Origin: Nepenthes gracilis
Lineage: Eukaryota > Streptophyta > Magnoliopsida > Caryophyllales > Nepenthaceae
Direction: 5' to 3'
DNA: 64,000 bases
Assembly (NCBI GenBank): GCA_033239525.1
Contig: BSYO01000038.1
Span: 11,845,041 to 11,909,040 of the forward strand
Shown here: positions 50,093-61,743 of the stretch, piece after piece
Layout: each line of letters starts with the position of its first letter
Numbering within the stretch: position 1 is the stretch's first letter
Translations under genes and position numbers: made by a program
Notes under the pieces: generated by a model
What the model was told of the DNA's origin: nothing
What the model saw: only the letters and a program-made list of their open reading frames with translations
The model's database searches: none

Positions 50093-51092
50093 TGATGGGA
50101 ATGGTAGAAACGGGTTGGCCCAACACAAAGGCTAACGAACTAACAACGGACCTAGGGGAGACCGACACACAAACCCAGGTTGCAGTCAACGCTTACGTTG
50201 ACCCAAACTGCATCCCACTGGCCTGGGCGGTCTAAGTCAACCTCGGCCTAATTAGGACGGTCAATGGTCCTCTTCCCGCGCACTAAGATTACTTGCCTTG
50301 GTTCCCGCACACTGAGATTACTTGCTTAGGCTAGCTCGGCACCCCGAATACTGCCTCCGATCATAATCTCTTCCGGAATGGCAACTCCAACTCAGCAGAT
50401 CATTCTTAATGGCAACTTTAACTCAGCAGATCGCTCAAAATATCAACTCCTATATCTACCACATCCAACATCTCCTCGAAGAAGAAAGGGATCCTCTTCA
50501 ATAATCACAATTACCCTAATCGGCGCCCACGATCCCTATGCCTGGTTGCCAAATCCACACAAACAGCTAGCGGCTAGCCTTGGCTCCCAAGCGGGGCTGA
50601 GCTGACCCAGAGGTTATAAATGCCCTTAGAGATAGACTCCAAAGGGCATGCTCATGCACGTATACGCTCATACTCAGACTTACACTCAATAGCTCATAAA
50701 AGACAACTCTTTGCTTATAGAGCCTCTCAAAAATTCCTGCACAATTATTGCTCCCTCAATATCAAAATCATTCCCTGCTAAGTGCAACCTCACATCAAAG
50801 CCACTCTACGCCGAACGCAACCTCCGAATCAAACTCAAACCCCATACCCTAGCATCATCACGCATAATTCTTACTCCTACATTTTTCCATCTCTTTAAGA
50901 AAGATTAATGATTTGAATATCGAAAGATAAATTAGGGGGTGAGTCCCGCCAGTTCTTTAACCTCTCGTTCGCTTGTTGTGTTCCGTAGGATCCAAATTAT
51001 TAGAAATAAAGACTGGGCCCGCCTGAGATTGACCCAACCAAGGAAGATCGGGAAGATCTCTAATCCGTATAATAACCTAGATTCAGGACGCA
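50093..51092 (+). repeat. 3' LTR of element B
   Basis: It starts TGATGGGAATGG and ends CAGGACGCA, for 1000 bp. A second copy of a 'cgcacactaagattacttgc' type block at 50276-50340 explains the extra length. Preceded by CATGGGTGCTAG in the purine-tract position. Confidence 0.82.
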
Positions 51093-53880
51093 TCAATTCT
51101 TAAATTATTAAAAGTTTTTATAATCAAGACTCACCGTATAGTTAATATTTTCTAGAATTGTAATTTATAATTTTTTTATTTTTAAAATGAGATTTTACAT
51201 AAAATATTGTACCTCATTATATATATTTGTTATCTTGTATTGTGTATTATCATATGATCTCCTCATGGTTCAAACAAATGGTTTAGAAAATTATTCATTT
51301 AGAGATTACTTCGCAACACACCTTTCAGAATTCTAATAAGTGGCATCATAGATATGTTATTATATTAACATTATCTAAATCGATGGAGAGACTAACAAGA
51401 TAATTTATTTGAATAGTATAAAATATAACATATAGATGAGTAAGACAAAAGATTGGTTATTTGTCAAAATAACATATCTTCCTTTATTTGCTACCTAAAA
51501 GTCCAATTCCAAATCTAAAAAAGAAAGAGCTTTTAAGCATGAGAAAATTTGTAGGTACATCAAGTAGTTTATTAACGATAATATTTACAATCACATTCAT
51601 AATAAAAAATACACAATGGCATATAAATGCTAACTAGAAGGTCTTTAGTAGAGGCCAATGGGAATAAGTTTTTCAACTTGTACATGCTATAAGCCACAAT
51701 CTTGATCAGAGACATAAATGTGGTTAAGAGTTATGAGTCTTTTGACCTAGGGAACAAATGTTTGAGCCATATGAGCAAAAGGGATTCAATTACTTAGCAA
51801 AGAAAAACCTTCATCCAGATGTAAAGGAAGTAAAGTTGAAGACAAACCTCATTGTATGGCTAGAAAATAATAAAAAAGTTTCATTCTATAAAAACTCATA
51901 TACAAAAAAAGGAGGATCTCCTTGAACTCATGCATTCCAATATGTATGGTCTTCTCAAGATAAAAATATTTCATAATTCTTATCAATGATTACTCTAAAA
52001 AATTAAGAGTATAGCCCTTAAAAATAAAAGATCAAACTCTTAATATTTTCGTACAATTTGATAATTTAGTTGACAGGCAAACGATAAAGAAGTTAAAGTA
52101 CTTTACAGAGTGACAATGAGAGAGAATATATCAAAACATTTAATATATATTATCGATTGCATAGAATACAATACCAAAACACTCCTTTGAAAATACCATA
52201 ACTAAATAGTATGGTTAAGATAATGAATTGATCGTTAATTGAGATATTTCGTTGTGTAGTTTCGAAGGTAAAACTCTAACTAATTTTGGGAGAAAGCCTT
52301 ATTTGTAATGACTCAGGTAATCAATTTCTCACCTACAATCCTCTAAAAGGTGAACCACCATATAAGGTGTGCTTCAAAAAAGGAGGTCTCTTTCTATCAC
52401 TTACACATGTTTAGGTGCAAATCTTTCAATTATATTTTAAGGGATAAGAGATTCAAGTATGAGGTAAAGATGTAATAATACATCTTTTTCAACTATAAAA
52501 AAAGTAAATTTGACTATTGATTTTATAATCCAGAAGAGAAGAATCTTGTAATGTATAGATATTTGATATTCATTGAAGAGAAGACCATTGGGAATATTTG
52601 CAAAACAAAGAAGTTGATCTCCAACAATGATAACATAAGCTTTGCGGTATAAATCTTATACCTTTGACATCAACGTGAATTCAAACTCAAGTTAATGTTC
52701 AAGGTGATCACGAAGGCAATAGAGACCACAAAATTTTCACCTTTGATAAAGTGGATGATGCTAATGCCGATAATATTACTCATGATGATGTTATCGATCC
52801 TGCATTGACTATCCTACTCCAACGATTTATAAGATATTAATATCTCTTCTCATGTTTATCGATTGATGAGTATGTATTATTTACCGATAATGAAAAGCTC
52901 AAATGTATTGATGAAGTTATAGAAAATAAACACAAAACAGAGTAGATGGAATATGTGCAAGATGTAATGAAGTTTATACACTAAAAATTATACTTTTGAA
53001 CTGACTAAATTGTTTAAAAATAAATAAGTATTGAAAAACAAGTGAGATTTTCACTTAACATCTTTTAAGAACAACCCTCAATCAAGATGCTAGATGAGAT
53101 TGGTCATTAAGAAATTTGACCAATGGAAGTGCATCTATTTTGAAGAGATTTCTTCTCCTACTGTGAAAATCTTTTCCATTTGAGTAATTTACAGATTAGT
53201 TGTGACCCTCAATCTAGATACTAAATAACTAGATGTGCAAACAGCTTTTCTCCATAGTAATATTGAAAAAAAATTTACATGGAGCAATTAAAAGATTTTC
53301 AAATTAAAAGGAATGAACATCTAATATACCACTTGAAGAAGAGTCACAAGCCCCTAAGTAATTGTACAAGAAATTCAAGTCTTGATGGTGAATTAAAACT
53401 ATTGGATAACTATTTTTAATCATTGTGTATTTTTCCAAAGGACCTTAGAATATGATTTTTCCATCTACCTACTCTACGTGAATGACATGCTTGTTTGTAA
53501 GGCATAATTTCTCTTGAATTATTGAATTAAAGAAACAAATTTTCAATATAAGAATATCATCTAATCGAAAAGTAAATAAGTTTTGGATTTCGCAATCCAC
53601 CTACTCCATGTGAATGGCATGCTTGGTTGTGACGAATTATTGAATTAAATATGCAAACTCTTAATATAAGAATATCATATAATCAAAAAATAAAGAAGTT
53701 TTGGATTTTTTAAAAAAAAAATTATGTTGAAAGGGTGCTCTAGTGCTTCAATATGAAAAAAAATCCAAATTGATGAGCACTTTGTTTGTCAATCATTTTT
53801 AATTAAGCACACAACAAAGACTTTTTATAAATTATGAGAAGATCAGGATGAGACATATTTTTGACTCTTTAGCCATCGGT
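51093..53880 (+). pseudogene. degenerate Ty1-copia pol fragment, TNT1-like (copy 2)
   Basis: The first 1.16 kb (to about 52250) matches 37410-38590 of copy 1 and carries the same pre-integrase and integrase remains. Copy 2 then continues through decayed sequence into RT: DEYVLFTDNEKLKCIDEVIE near 52868, LDVQTAFLHSNIEKKF near 53235 (the family has LDVKTAFLHGDLEE), and a YVND-DMLV motif near 53475-53490 in place of YVDD. All phases are broken. It ends in AT-rich sequence about 53880. Confidence 0.78.
53469..53720 (+). repeat. imperfect tandem duplication of the RT active-site segment
   Basis: CCTACTCTACGTGAATGACATGC at 53468 recurs, in diverged form, at 53600. Later blocks ('aatataagaatatcat.taatc', 'ttttggattt') recur 118 bp downstream of the first set. 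The spacing changes from 132 to 118 because the second copy lacks about 14 bases. Confidence 0.75.
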
Positions 53881-54449
53881 AGTTTGGTTTACGATGATGT
53901 TTTCACACAAAATATTATGCCTAATCTTTTATATTTATTATATTATATTATACATCATCATGTTATTTTATTACAGGTTCAAATAAGGGAATCAGAAACA
54001 GTTATTATAGAAATTAATTCTTAATTCTGTGAGCGAAACTTCGGTATTTGAAACCCCAACACTACTCATTTGCAAGTCCACCAATGTTACATAAGAGCCT
54101 CGCAAAGTAAAGAATCTTAATTTAATAATAACCTCCTTCATTTAAAAAAAGAGGGATAAGGTAGAACTATGGCATCATGAAGGTGGTGACATAATAGCCT
54201 TACATAATTTGCGGTGTGTTCATTTAATAAATTAATAAATTAAAATGTCAATGTCATTTCGCTTTCCATTTTACAAATTAATTTGGAGTCCTATCATCTG
54301 ACCAAAAGCTCCACCAATTTTCTTATATTAACTTTTAGGGAACAAATGCTTGAGCAGTTTGGGGGGGTTGGGGGAGAGATAATATTGAAGCAAAGCCAAT
54401 TTTTTATAGGTAGCTTGTGAGATTAAGCAGTATTTCAAAATTAATAAAA
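53881..54449. other. intergenic DNA, nothing recognised
   Basis: AT-rich, with a G-run at 54360-54377. No gene. Confidence 0.5.
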
Positions 54450-55065
54450 AAAAAATGAGGTTAGTTTTATCCATTAAATATTTTAGACCTAATTATGGCA
54501 CGGCCAAACATTAAATAGGATACTAATTATGTCTAAAGTATTAAAATTGTACAAAAACATATACCGTAGTGGTAAGACACATAAGTACTATAAATCCCGA
54601 CAATGAGTAAAAAGTAATATATACTTTTACAAATAATTATATCTTCTCGTAATAAAATAATATCTTAAAGTACCATAATATCTTTCATATGCTTTACAAT
54701 ATTTAATACACTAGTTTATTTTTCTAATTCCCTACTTTCTCGACTCAATAACTTTTTTCAAATCAATAAATTTGATACGTAATACCCGACTTTCTTATTT
54801 GACTGTTATTTAGAATTTGGTTAATTATGGAGTTGGTCTATTTACTTTGGGTCGTTTATAATAAAATGATATAATTTTATTCTTTTGAATTTTGGTTTGA
54901 ATAACTAAAAGTCGATGCCGTACCTTATCAGCGTTAGCATACACAGCCACAGGTGCTGCTTCTAATTGTCAAGATAACCGTCTCCGTGCCCTAATCAACT
55001 TTCCTCTCTGATGGATGGCGTTACCTTTGTTTTTCCTTTCTTTAGAAAAAAATAAATAACGAAAT
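54450..55065 (+). promoter_or_regulatory. ALDH upstream region (duplicated at 16965-17560)
   Basis: It lies directly upstream of the TATA box of the ALDH gene. It aligns along its length with the copy at 16965-17560. Blocks kept in both copies, such as 'ataactaaaag' and 'gatggatg.c.ttacctttgtttttc' near the 3' end, are candidates for regulatory sequence, though common ancestry alone explains the match. Confidence 0.55.
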
Positions 55066-55101
55066 AGCGAGAGTCGTGCACGGACAGCTCGCAGGCCGCG
55101 C

Positions 55102-55107
55102 TATAAA
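55102..55107 (+). promoter_or_regulatory. TATA box of the ALDH gene
   Basis: TATAAA in the context GCGCTATAAAGTGC, 81 bases before the chosen start codon, a usual distance for a plant promoter with a short 5' leader. Transcription would begin near 55130-55140. Confidence 0.65.
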
Positions 55108-55162
55108 GTGCAAATCATGAAAGGGCTAAGTTGCACTGCAGAACACATCAACAAAGTCCATC

Positions 55163-55182
55163 AGAGAGAGAGAGAGAGAGAG
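55163..55182 (+). repeat. (GA)n run in the 5' leader of the ALDH gene
   Basis: About 19 bases of alternating AG directly before the ATG. GA/CT repeats in 5' leaders are common in plant genes. Confidence 0.85.
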
Positions 55183-58100
55183 ATGGCTGGTCAGAAGGCT
55201 AACGGAAGCTCGGAGTCCGTCGAAATCCCAGAAATAAAGTTCACGAAGCTCTTCATCAATGGAGGATTCGTTGATGCCATTTCAGGTTATTTCTCTCTCT
55301 ATGGCTCGAATTAGGAAAGTAGGATCCTAATTCTTTAATAAAAGTAAGATGCCTGGTGTATTTGTGAAGGATAATTCTTATATTTACGTCTTTTGTGATC
55401 GGTTGATTCAATCTTATGTTAAAGAATTATATTAAAAAAAACAAAACAAAACAAAAAGTATTTTCTGAAAAAATTAGGGTGACATGAGGCATCACTTTTT
55501 CTACTCCAACCTAATCTGACACGTTCTATTGTGAATTCATGGAATTTTATGAATTTTTACTGAATTTGAGTTTGGATAAAGCTCAAAAAATTCATCATTT
55601 GTTGAGGTAACAGCGTTTTGCCATACTAAAATCTAAGCCTGGCTCATATATAATAATAAAAACTTTAACTTCATAGTTTATTTTTATCTTATGGGATGCA
55701 GATTTTGGTGCAAATCCATATTTATTGGTGTTTGTCTGCACATATATTAATGTACTATTTTATATATTTAAGGTATTTATGTTCACATCTACGTATTCTC
55801 TGTATGTTTTTAAGTTAAATAAATTTTTAATTTAGATATTTATTAGGAATTGTCAAGTTGCTCAATTAGAAAACATGTTATATCATCATTTTTTTGTTTG
55901 TTTTTGTTTTGGTTTAAGGAAAAAATAATCTTGGATTATTTTTATTTTGGTTTATGTATAGTCTAAATTATCATATTTTGAAATATTTCTAAATATAAAA
56001 GTACAAAAAATTTATTTTGGGTCCGATATCATTATAAAGCGCACAAAATATTTTAGGGTTTGGGTGGGATGAAAAGTGAGACTTTCGCCAACACTTATAA
56101 AATTAGAAAGTAGAGAGTGATATCAGTGAGAAAAAAAGGAGAGAAGAAAAAGGGAGAAAAGAGATAATGAGATATTTCTTACATTGGAGGCTTTTTTAAT
56201 TGCTATATCTCGTTCGATTCTTAGTACTTTATTTTGAGGTTCAGATAATCGATTTTATATAGTAGAGATTTTTTAGTATTTATTCCGTAATTTTTTTTTC
56301 TTAATTGAAGCACTGATATACACCTGACTTATAAGGCATGTTGATGTCAACTAATATAAAAAGCTGCTTATCTAGCCTGCTAGTCCCTACATGTCTTGCC
56401 GAAAGTTACTCTTGGCACCTCTAAACAGTGGATCATCAGACTAAAGTTGATTAGGCGCCCTTGTATTACCAAGTTGGTACTAAAAAGGTCATATCACTCT
56501 TCAAAGCCTCAGATGCTGAGCCAATTCTTTGGTATCAAAATGATATAATAACACTTACTAGGTTTCCTATAATACAAGACTTTCATGCCTTGGAAAAGGA
56601 TTTGAATACTCAGATGAAAAAGCACCTTTACGCTAAAGAAATATTGACATCATTTGTACTTACAGCTAATCCTCACTAATCTTGAAAACTATGTTACCTA
56701 TCTTGAGAATCATATTTTACCCTTCTTATTAGTAGATTTAACTAGAGCTAGCTATTTATTTTCACATCCTTTTACTATAATTTTATATATAATATTGAGT
56801 TTGTCTTAATATAAAATGTAAAGGAACATAATATTATAACAACTCTCACCTCTTGACTAAGTTTCACATACCACTAAACTCCTTTATCGTTGCCTCTATT
56901 AGAAGTATTATTGTGCGGGTCCAAAGATTCAGCAAACTATTCATTCTTTTTTATTTAATTATAAACCAATATTTATTTAAGTATCAGAGCTATTTCTTCC
57001 TTAAAATCACTCAAGCCCTTTGCTTTGTGTGCGTGTGTGTGTATGTTACGTAGAACCTATGTCAACCTACTCAGATCAAGTCCCATTTTTGGTCACTTCT
57101 CCTTTAAGTTAAATCTCGATTTAGATACACATTATAAGAAATCTTTTAATTATTATTGAAATTATCATGATAACATATTATTTTATCTATTCATTCATAT
57201 TGATAGTATTTAAGTAACACAAAAATTGATATAAATAGATTATTGACATTACTCCAAAGTATTCTAAAGGTGGCCAAAATGTCCCCAAAATATTTCTAAT
57301 AACCACAATGTGTATATTTAAGGTATAAAGGATTAATATATTGCTATATATGTCATCGTGTAAAGTAGCATCGTGTGATATTGCGAAATAATAATATTCT
57401 AATGAGTATGACGCACCAATATAAAATACAGGGAAAACATTTGAGACGATTGACCCACGAAACGGGCAAGTGATAGCAAGGGTGGCAGAAGGTGATGAAG
57501 ATGATGTTGATTTGGCCGTCGAGGCTGCCCGTGAAGCGTTTGACCATGGACCTTGGCCTCGCATGTCTGGACAAGTGAGTACGCTTCCTTCTTTCGTTTT
57601 TATAAAATTAGTTAATTATTACTTTTTTTTTATCTAGATAATAATAATTACTCTAAATTAACCCTTTTGATTAAAAATAAAATATAAACTCTACTGGTTT
57701 CATTGAGGGAAAAAAAAAATCATAGATCTGCCTTTATCCAAACTATATAAGTAAACTTGTACACTTAGAAACCGAGATTCTACATAAATGGACCATGCAG
57801 GTCTACATGTATGGTAACAAGAACCAGACCGTGATAATAAAACCAATCGTGGTGTCCTAAATCTCTCTGATCAACTTTGTTAAGGTTATGATATGCAATA
57901 ACAGGTAGGAAACATTAGGGTCAGTCATTATATAACTGTCACAATTCCACTTGATTCCCAGCAGGTCTCCGGTTAATCTAATTAATCAGCCAGCTCAAAT
58001 GCATTCTGCTAATGGCTAATTAATTTGCATATGTATTCATGTATTTATGTGCGTGGTAACTAATCAGGAAAGGGCGAAGATAATGATGAAATACGCAGAC

Positions 58101-61100
58101 CTAGTGGAGGAAAATGCAGAAGAAGTAGCTGCGTTGGACGCCTTGGACGCCGGGAAGCTGTTTGCTTTGGTGAAGGCCGGGGACATTCCTGGATCAGTGG
58201 CGCAACTGCGTTACTATGCGGGAGCTGCGGATAAGATCCACGGTGAGGTGCTGAAGACGTCGCAGGGTTTTCAGGGCTACACGCTGCGTGAGCCAGTGGG
58301 AGTAGTTGGCCACATCATCCCTTGGAACTTTCCCTCTACGTTCTTCTTCTGGAAGGTTGCACCGGCGTTGGCGGCTGGCTGCACCATGGTGGTCAAGCCG
58401 GCCGAGCAGACCCCTCTCTCCGCTCTCTACTCTGCTCACCTCGCCAAGATGGTAACGTCTATCGCCTACATACATGTTTCTCAAATATAGGAGTCTTCGG
58501 GGTTAACATATCATGCTTTTTTTTTTTTTTTCTTTTTCAATCTTAATCATTTATTTAAACAATGGTTGATCCAAAAAATCAATTATTTTTAAAAACATTG
58601 AAATGAGTGATTTTGTTTGATTTTTCAATTTTTATTAAAAATTGATAAATTTCTAGCTATCCTAATCTTGATAACAACACAATCAAATTGTAGGGATATC
58701 ATAATGCTTGCTTATATGCCTAGACAACAACCCAATCTGCTCGTAGCATCTCTTTTTAATTTTTGTGGACTAAATAAACTCAATTTTAATTATTTATTTT
58801 CTGAATATTGTATTGATTCAAGTTTTTTTAAAAAAATTATATTAGAGAAATAGATTTTAGAAAATTGTTCTAAGAAATAATAAATGGATATATTATTAGC
58901 CATTATATATAATCCAAAAAAGTATTCAAAGATGACACATAAAATGAAAAAGACTATGGCCCACGATGGAAAATTATTTGACGCTTCTTCTGAAGCCATA
59001 TGATAGATATGGTGCGATTGGGGATCCAGCTTTGTTTTGGGATAAGTACGATCCTATGTATCTAAATTTAACTATTAAATTAAAATTTAAAAATAAAAAT
59101 TATTAAGTATAATTATATTTTTAAAAAATTGTAATAATATAACCTCTATTAAATATTAAATCTAACATATAAAAATATTTTAATAAAAATATCTCTCATT
59201 AAATCTTTTCAATTTAACCGTCGAAATGAGATATTTCTTTTAAGGAGAAACATGATCTCCTAATCCAATATATGGCTGCCCCTAAAATGCCTAAAAATTT
59301 CTCAAATTATAAATGTACTTTGAAGTCTTGATATTGCATTATATTGTTCCAATTTACAATATTGATCTTGCATATGTTCTTCCTCTTGCTGATTTTTGTT
59401 TCTCTCTCTCTCTTGTTTGATGTATGGGCCGTCATTAGGCTGGCATCCCTGATGGAGTGATCAATGTCGTAACTGGATTTGGACAAACTGCCGGTGCTGC
59501 TGTGGCCTCTCATATGCAAATTGATAAAGTAAACGCATCTTTCACTTCAATCTATATCTTCCCTAAAAAAATAGGTTCTTGCAAATATCAGTTTAAACTA
59601 CAAAAATTGATGCAATCCAATTAAATTTACTTGTTTCAAAAATCACAGGTGAGTTTCACAGGATCTACAGAAATAGGGCGTACAATATTAAAAAAGCAGC
59701 AAAAGTAATTTGAAACATGTTTCGCTTGAACTAGGAGGAAAATCCCTCTCATCATTTTTGATGATGCCGATGTTGACGTGGCTGCTCCACTTGCTCTAAC
59801 CGCATCCTATTTAACAAGGCAATCATATTAAATTTCATTTACTGTTTAAATTCTTAAATTTATATTGCATTTACTAAATTTTTAACAAAACCACATGCTA
59901 TAATTATATCTAATTTTAACCATGTTATGCCTATTGTAAGTACATACATAGAGATTAATTCTACATTAGAATAGTTATATCCTAAGATTGTTTATTTACA
60001 TTATATTATTATATTTGCTGTGAATAAATCTCAATAGATACAATGGGAAAGAAATCAATGTGTAGTTGGAATCAATGTTGTTGGCTTTGCTATTTCAGGG
60101 TGAAATTTGCGTGGCGAGTTCTCGTGTTCTTGTTCAGAAGGGATTTATGATGAACTTGTGAAAAAGCTGATAGAATTGGCCAAATCATGGGTGGTTGGGG
60201 ATCCATTTGATCCTAAAGCACAACAAGGGCCGCAGGTGATTTATTCGCACCTAATTAAATTACCGATTCAATCCCCAATTTCTTGACATGGGTTACAAGG
60301 ATCGAAAATCTCATTCTCTCCCTTCCTATTCCTCTTATTTGCTCTCATATTCGATTTGCCAATATTGAAATGAAAAAAAAAAATAAAACAACACCAAGCT
60401 TCACTTAATTCAGTAGGAATCTAACACGGGTCTCTAGTTTTATTTTCATTAAACAAACACATCCTATGATTAATAATTTTTTAGTTCATATACATAAATA
60501 TGATGCGTTGATTTTATTGCTTGATCCTATCTATATAGGTCGACAAGAATCAATTTGAGAAGGTTCTTTCTTACATTGAGCACGGCAAGCGAGAAGGAGC
60601 TACTGTTAGCCGGTGGCAAGCCACTAGGAAAAAAGGCTACTACATCGAACCAACTATATTTGCGGATGTTACGGTAAAGTCAACAACAACTTATCGATTC
60701 AACGTGATCTCTATCCTACCCCCGCTACCTCTCACATTATTGGCACCGGCCCTAGTAAAATATTGCTGGACTGTCATTTTCATCACGATTAGTTGAAAAT
60801 ATCGGCATGACCCTAACGCTAGAAAGACACATTAGCAGCTTTCAATTACAGTGAAATAAGCACACCACGTTCAGAGGCCTACAGTGAGCCTTAGATAGGA
60901 TCCATCTTCCTTTTCCATCATACAACGTGTGTGTGTGTATGTAAATATATTAGAACAGTAGCGGCTCGCTAATTTGATTTCTGTCACAGGACAACATGCT
61001 AATAGCGAAGGACGAGATCTTTGGGCCTGTCTTGTCATTGATGAAGTTCAAGTGAGTACTCGACCGATCTATTATTTCTCACTGCTGCATGCAAACCAGC

Positions 61101-61467
61101 AGGCAGAGAGAGATCGATAGTGATACGGTTTCGATTAACGTGATCAGTAAATGTTGAAATGGTATTATGCATATATGATTGAGAAACGCATGCATGCAGG
61201 ACGATCGATGAGGCGATAGCTAGGGCAAATTGCACGAGATACGGCCTAGCAGCGGGCGTACTCACTAAAGACATCAACACCGCTAACACGATGTCGAGAT
61301 CCATACGCGCCGGCACCGTCTGGATTAACTGTTACTTCGCCTTCGAGTCGGACGCTCCCTTCGGAGGATACAAAATGAGTGGCCTCGGCAAAGATTCTGG
61401 AATGGAAGGCCTCTACAAGTACACCCAGCTCAAGACTGTTATTACTCCTATCTTCAATTCTCCCTGG

Positions 61468-61473
<6 letters not shown>
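55183..61473 (+). CDS. ALDH2C4: aldehyde dehydrogenase, ALDH2C4-type (coniferaldehyde/sinapaldehyde dehydrogenase), nine exons, frame broken in exons 5-7
   Basis: Exons: 55183-55285, 57432-57574, 58068-58451, 59439-59528, 59649-59818, 60099-60235, 60539-60673, 60990-61051, 61200-61473. All introns are GT-AG except intron 5, which begins GC. The family oxidises hydroxycinnamaldehydes to ferulic and sinapic acid with NAD(P) in the cytosol. Seen: [14 protein letters not shown] start, PWNFPS (58320-58334) with the catalytic-site Asn at 58326-58328, [20 protein letters not shown]-binding motif at 59661-59678, LELGGKS with the general-base Glu at 59728-59730, the nucleophile Cys in [10 protein letters not shown] at 60108-60110, [13 protein letters not shown], and an end INCYFAF...PFGGYKMSG. 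Exon 5 is 4 bases short (net 2 near 59691-59705, 1 at 59744-59746, 1 at 59810-59812), giving TAA at 59706. Exon 6 is 1 short at 60140-60142. Exon 7 is 3 short (2 near 60602, 1 at 60629-60634), leaving a short altered stretch but an open frame. Correcting for these gives 501 codons, the usual family length. It is a recent pseudogene or an assembly-error artefact. Confidence 0.88.

Positions 61474-61548
<75 letters not shown>
61471..61548 (+). repeat. (TAA)26 microsatellite starting with the ALDH stop codon
   Basis: The first TAA of the array is the stop codon at 61471-61473, after CCC TGG CAT. The 26 units run without a break. Any change in unit number leaves the protein end unchanged. Confidence 0.95.
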
Positions 61549-61550
<2 letters not shown>

Positions 61551-61737
61551 TATTAAATAATCTGAGACGTTGCTCTGGGATTTTATTATTTACAAATCTG
61601 TGTACAGATGTGAACGTAGTGATGTTTTTTCCCTTTGGGAATGCTAGGCAAATTGCCACTATTTTCTAGTGGCAATGGCAACTATGTCCTAACATATACT
61701 TGCGGAAAAAAAAATTGTTGTTCTATTATTCTACATT

Positions 61738-61743
61738 AATAAA
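61738..61743 (+). terminator. poly(A) signal of the ALDH gene
   Basis: AATAAA, 265 bases after the stop codon, in a U-rich, A-rich context. It is a good candidate, but plants use varied signals. Confidence 0.5.

Larger units (their letters stand above)
39924..51092 (+). mobile_element. Ty3-gypsy Tat-type retrotransposon B
   Basis: The order is: shortened 5' LTR, gag, protease, RT, RNase H, integrase, antisense ORF, 37-bp minisatellite, 1000-bp 3' LTR. It is collinear with element A and keeps the RNase H and integrase that A lost. All frames are broken. Outside flanks (ATAAA and TCAAT) do not match. The 3' flank is the same copia sequence that flanks A, which points to a duplication of element plus flank rather than to a separate insertion. 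Confidence 0.88.

Noticed and set aside
56461..56679. A 72-codon open frame inside ALDH intron 1
   Set aside because: It looks somewhat protein-like but matches no family I know, and it lies between good splice sites. It may be a small transposon remnant.
58194..58484. A minus-strand open frame over ALDH exon 3
   Set aside because: It is a shadow of the conserved exon.
61246..61659. A 137-codon minus-strand open frame with poly-leucine
   Set aside because: It is the complement of ALDH exon 9 and the (TAA) array.
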